Origin: Gammaproteobacteria bacterium
Lineage (GTDB): Bacteria; Pseudomonadota; Gammaproteobacteria; Eutrophobiales; Eutrophobiaceae
DNA length: 37,954 nucleotides
Direction of reading: 5' to 3'
NCBI GenBank assembly: GCA_011772965.1
Contig: WVYN01000080.1
Span: 150,608-188,561 of the forward strand
Shown: piece after piece, positions 35,676 through 37,954 of the stretch
Numbering within the stretch: position 1 is the first letter of the stretch
How the letters are laid out: every line of letters starts with the position of its first letter
Translations under genes and position numbers: made by a program
Notes under the pieces: model-generated
The model's database searches: none
What the model was told of the DNA's origin: nothing
Seen by the model: only the letters and a program-made list of their open reading frames with translations

Positions 35676-35751
35676 GGGGCTGCATAGTAGAGGGAAGCCG
35701 CACTTGCCGCAATCCTTGACTTGTCTGTCACTCTTGCATAGCTTGCAGTGC

Positions 35752-36807
35752 ATGCTAGCCAGATTTACTTTATTGATTACCCTGTTGGCCCCGCCGTTAT
35801 CATCCCTGCAAGCCGCTGCCGTGACTGGTTTATACGAGGCAGAGGTACCGGTCGCCGATCAGTCACAGGAAAGTTACCAGGATGGTTTGCCCCGGGCCTT
35901 GAAAGCTGTCCTGGTCAAACTGACCGGGGAGCGTGATGTACAGGGCAGACAGGTGACGGCCTACTTGCTCGATAACCCGCAGTTGTATGTGCAGCAATAC
36001 AAATATCGAAACAAGGCAAAACAGAAAGCGGATCAACTGACGCTGGAAAAAGAATTGTTTCTATGGGTACAGTTTAATGAACAGGCGCTTAAAAATGTTT
36101 TCAGGGACTACCAGGTTCCCCTGTGGGGTAATGTCAGGCCAAACACCCTCGTCTGGGTCCTTATAGAGGAAAATGGCGAGCGCCGCTATGTCACACTCGA
36201 AGAAGAGGAAACTTATACCACTGTCTTTGAAAATTCTGCACAGAAACGTGGTATTCCATTGAGCTATCCATTACTGGATGAGGAAGACCGGGTAATGGTT
36301 GAAAAGGCAGATATCTGGGGTGGTTTTTCCGAACCGGTTAAACGGGCATCACAACGCTATTCACCCAATGCAATTCTCATGGGCAGCGTCTACCAGATTT
36401 CAGCGCGGAAGTGGGAGGCGCAGTGGATGGTCATCGTTGATGACCGGTCCATCAGCTGGACTCAATCGGCAGAAAACCCTGAACTGATACTGGCCGACGG
36501 GATAGATAAGCTTGCGGATATTCTGGCGGATCGTTATGTACAGGCAACGGGCGGCTTACAAGACACGAGGATCGAGGTAACGGTAGATAATGTGTATAAA
36601 TATGATGAGCATGCCCGGGTCCTGAAATATTTCCGCTCACTGAGTAATGTCAGTGATGTCAATATCAAGTCCCTGAAGACGGGCAGTGTGACTTTCAGTA
36701 TCAGTACTGCCGGCAGTGATGAGCAGGGATTAAGACAAACCATACAGCTGGGTAATACCCTGGAACCGGTGGCCGGCAATACCAACCTTTATCGTTTGGT
36801 TCGTTAA
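35752..36807 (+). CDS. DUF2066 family exported protein
   Basis: A 351-residue protein of unknown function. From the ATG at 35752 it has a signal peptide (about 1-22, hydrophobic [15 protein letters not shown] then AxA-type residues), followed by [24 protein letters not shown], the characteristic opening of DUF2066 proteins. The rest is soluble and predicted periplasmic. In Gammaproteobacteria the gene often lies between purM and a PerM-like permease gene followed by hda, exactly as here. The frame is open to 35656 but that start would overlap purM and hide the signal peptide. Divergent from purM. Confidence 0.82.
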   Translation: MLARFTLLITLLAPPLSSLQAAAVTGLYEAEVPVADQSQESYQDGLPRALKAVLVKLTGERDVQGRQVTAYLLDNPQLYVQQYKYRNKAKQKADQLTLEKELFLWVQFNEQALKNVFRDYQVPLWGNVRPNTLVWVLIEENGERRYVTLEEEETYTTVFENSAQKRGIPLSYPLLDEEDRVMVEKADIWGGFSEPVKRASQRYSPNAILMGSVYQISARKWEAQWMVIVDDRSISWTQSAENPELILADGIDKLADILADRYVQATGGLQDTRIEVTVDNVYKYDEHARVLKYFRSLSNVSDVNIKSLKTGSVTFSISTAGSDEQGLRQTIQLGNTLEPVAGNTNLYRLVR

Positions 36808-36813
36808 TCAGCC

Positions 36814-37866
36814 ATGAATGAAACACAAAAATGGTGGGTACTGGGTCTTACGATCTTTACCGGCTGGTTGCTGTATCTTTTGGCACCTGTCCTGACACCT
36901 TTTGTTATTGCCGCCCTGCTTGCTTACCTAGGTGATCCGCTGGCCGACAGGCTGGAGAGCATGAAGCTTTCCCGGACCATGGCCGTAGTAATTGTTTTTT
37001 TTATTATGATATTGATAGGCCTGCTGTCCCTGTTTTTCCTGATTCCCCTGATCGAAAGGCAATTACTTGGATTTATAGACAGTGTTCCCGTATTGATTAA
37101 CACGATTCAAACGAAATTTATTCCTAAGCTTGCGGATATTTTTGGTTTCGACCCGGAAGTGATAAACCTGGATTCCTTGAAACAGGCTGTGGCTTCCAAC
37201 TGGCAGGATGTTGGCAGTGTTGCCGGCAAGGTTATGATGAAAATCTCCGAATCAGGTCGGGCGATCATAACCTGGTTTGCCTATCTGTTGTTGATACCCG
37301 TAGTTACTTTCTATCTGTTGCGGGACTGGGACCATCTGATTGCCAATTTAAGGGATCTGATCCCACGTAAGCAGGTCGGTTTTATTAGCCAGCTGGCATA
37401 TGAATGTGACCAGGTCCTGTCAGAATTCATGCGTGGGCAGTTACTAGTTATGCTGGCGCTCAGTATCATTTATTCTATCGGCCTCTGGATTGCGGGGCTT
37501 GAGTTTGCATTATTAATCGGCATGTTGGCCGGGTTAGTCAGTTTTGTGCCTTATCTCGGTGTACTGGTTGGCAGCATCGCTGCAGTGATCGCGGCATTAA
37601 TCCAGTTTAATGATGTATGGCACCTGGTTTATGTCGGCCTGGTGTTCGGTGTGGGTCAGGCCCTGGAAGGCATGGTGCTGTCACCGTTACTGGTAGGAGA
37701 CCGTATCGGTTTGCACCCGGTTGCCGTTATCTTTGCGGTTATGGCCGGTGGGCAGTTATTCGGTTTTTTCGGGGTGCTGCTGGCTCTGCCAGTTGCTGCG
37801 GTGATCGTGGTTATGCTGCGTCACATGCATGAGTTCTATGTTAAGAGTGGTATGTATCAGCCATGA
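36814..37866 (+). CDS. AI-2E transporter family (PerM-like) permease
   Basis: A 350-residue integral membrane protein of the AI-2E transporter / PerM family. Hydrophobic segments lie at about 10-35, 44-78 (two segments with little loop), 150-170, and four to five from 210 to 340; the loop after the third segment is amphipathic, as in relatives. Recognisable sequence includes FVPYLGVLVGSIAAVIAAL and GHALEGMVLSPLLVGDRIGLHP-like VGQALEGMVLSPLLVGDRIG near 284-303. The transported substrate is unknown. Starts 6 bases after the DUF2066 gene and ends on an ATGA overlap with hda, so the three genes look like one operon. Confidence 0.85.
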   Translation: MNETQKWWVLGLTIFTGWLLYLLAPVLTPFVIAALLAYLGDPLADRLESMKLSRTMAVVIVFFIMILIGLLSLFFLIPLIERQLLGFIDSVPVLINTIQTKFIPKLADIFGFDPEVINLDSLKQAVASNWQDVGSVAGKVMMKISESGRAIITWFAYLLLIPVVTFYLLRDWDHLIANLRDLIPRKQVGFISQLAYECDQVLSEFMRGQLLVMLALSIIYSIGLWIAGLEFALLIGMLAGLVSFVPYLGVLVGSIAAVIAALIQFNDVWHLVYVGLVFGVGQALEGMVLSPLLVGDRIGLHPVAVIFAVMAGGQLFGFFGVLLALPVAAVIVVMLRHMHEFYVKSGMYQP

Positions 37867-37954
37867 ACAAACGGCTGTTCCCTAGGCAGGATCAACTGAC
37901 CTTGCCTTTGTCTCTCCGGGAAAAGCCCGGTTTCGATCAGTTTATCATCGGTGA
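37863..37954 (+). CDS. hda: DnaA regulatory inactivator Hda, N-terminal fragment
   Basis: The first 30 codons of a gene cut by the window edge. The product reads MNKRLFPRQDQLTLPLSLRE and then KPGFDQFIIG. The QLTLPLSLR motif is the clamp-binding N-terminus of Hda, by which it docks on the DNA-loaded sliding clamp and stimulates ATP hydrolysis by DnaA. The ATG overlaps the permease stop by 4 bases. Position after a PerM-like gene is usual for hda in this group. Confidence 0.85.
   Translation, partial: MNKRLFPRQDQLTLPLSLREKPGFDQFIIG

Noticed and set aside
35656-35751. Longer start for the DUF2066 protein
   Set aside because: It would overlap purM and place 32 residues before a clear signal peptide.

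Overview
The window looks like the chromosome of a Gammaproteobacterium. Supporting signs are the type IV pilus genes pilB, pilC, pilS, pilR and pilA; a Bam-complex lipoprotein BamD divergent from rluD; the suhB/trmJ divergent pair; and purM followed by a DUF2066 gene, a PerM-like permease and hda. Most flanking genes are ordinary housekeeping genes with balanced base composition. A Chromatiales-like sulfur-oxidiser relative is plausible, but the genus cannot be fixed from what is visible.

Layout. 1-13,570: mostly minus-strand housekeeping genes (pilC, pilB, clpB, gdh, pgeF, rluD, nadE, sucD, sucC), with bamD the only plus-strand gene. clpB has a good sigma-32 type promoter. 13,725-17,643: a plus-strand pilus regulation block, made of a PP0621-type small membrane protein, pilS and pilR coupled by ATGA overlaps, then a clear sigma-54 promoter with upstream PilR-like sites and the major pilin gene pilA, closed by a strong hairpin terminator. 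17,763-32,975: an accessory block, visibly AT-rich in its middle. 32,986-37,954: suhB, trmJ, purM, a DUF2066 gene, a PerM/AI-2E-type permease and the first 30 codons of hda.

The accessory block is the most interesting part. Directly behind pilA lie three tandem paralogous membrane proteins of 621-645 residues. Each has an N-terminal multi-membrane GT-C-like half with shared DD, RP, HP...VQR, KEN, HDD, H-L-x-EST and EHRNYL motifs, and a divergent TPR-like C-terminal half. They resemble the eukaryotic TMTC protein O-mannosyltransferases. Next comes a DPM1/GtrB-like family 2 glycosyltransferase, the kind of enzyme that makes polyprenyl-phosphate-sugar, which is the donor GT-C enzymes use. Two methyltransferases, a GT4 glycosyltransferase and a FemAB/GNAT-like acyl/aminoacyl transferase follow on the plus strand. 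Converging from the other side is an operon led by suhB: rfbB (dTDP-glucose 4,6-dehydratase), rfbA (a short nucleotidyltransferase), a DegT-type sugar aminotransferase, a sulfotransferase and a flippase-like LPG-synthase-type membrane protein.

Read together, this is a candidate pilin (or other surface protein) O-glycosylation system. The rfbA/rfbB/DegT set would make a dTDP-4-amino-4,6-dideoxyhexose. The methyl-, acyl- and sulfo-transferases could decorate the glycan, the DPM1-like enzyme would load a sugar on polyprenyl phosphate, and the three TMTC-like enzymes would transfer sugars in the periplasm. The link to PilA rests on adjacency and on the logic of the gene set; it is an inference.
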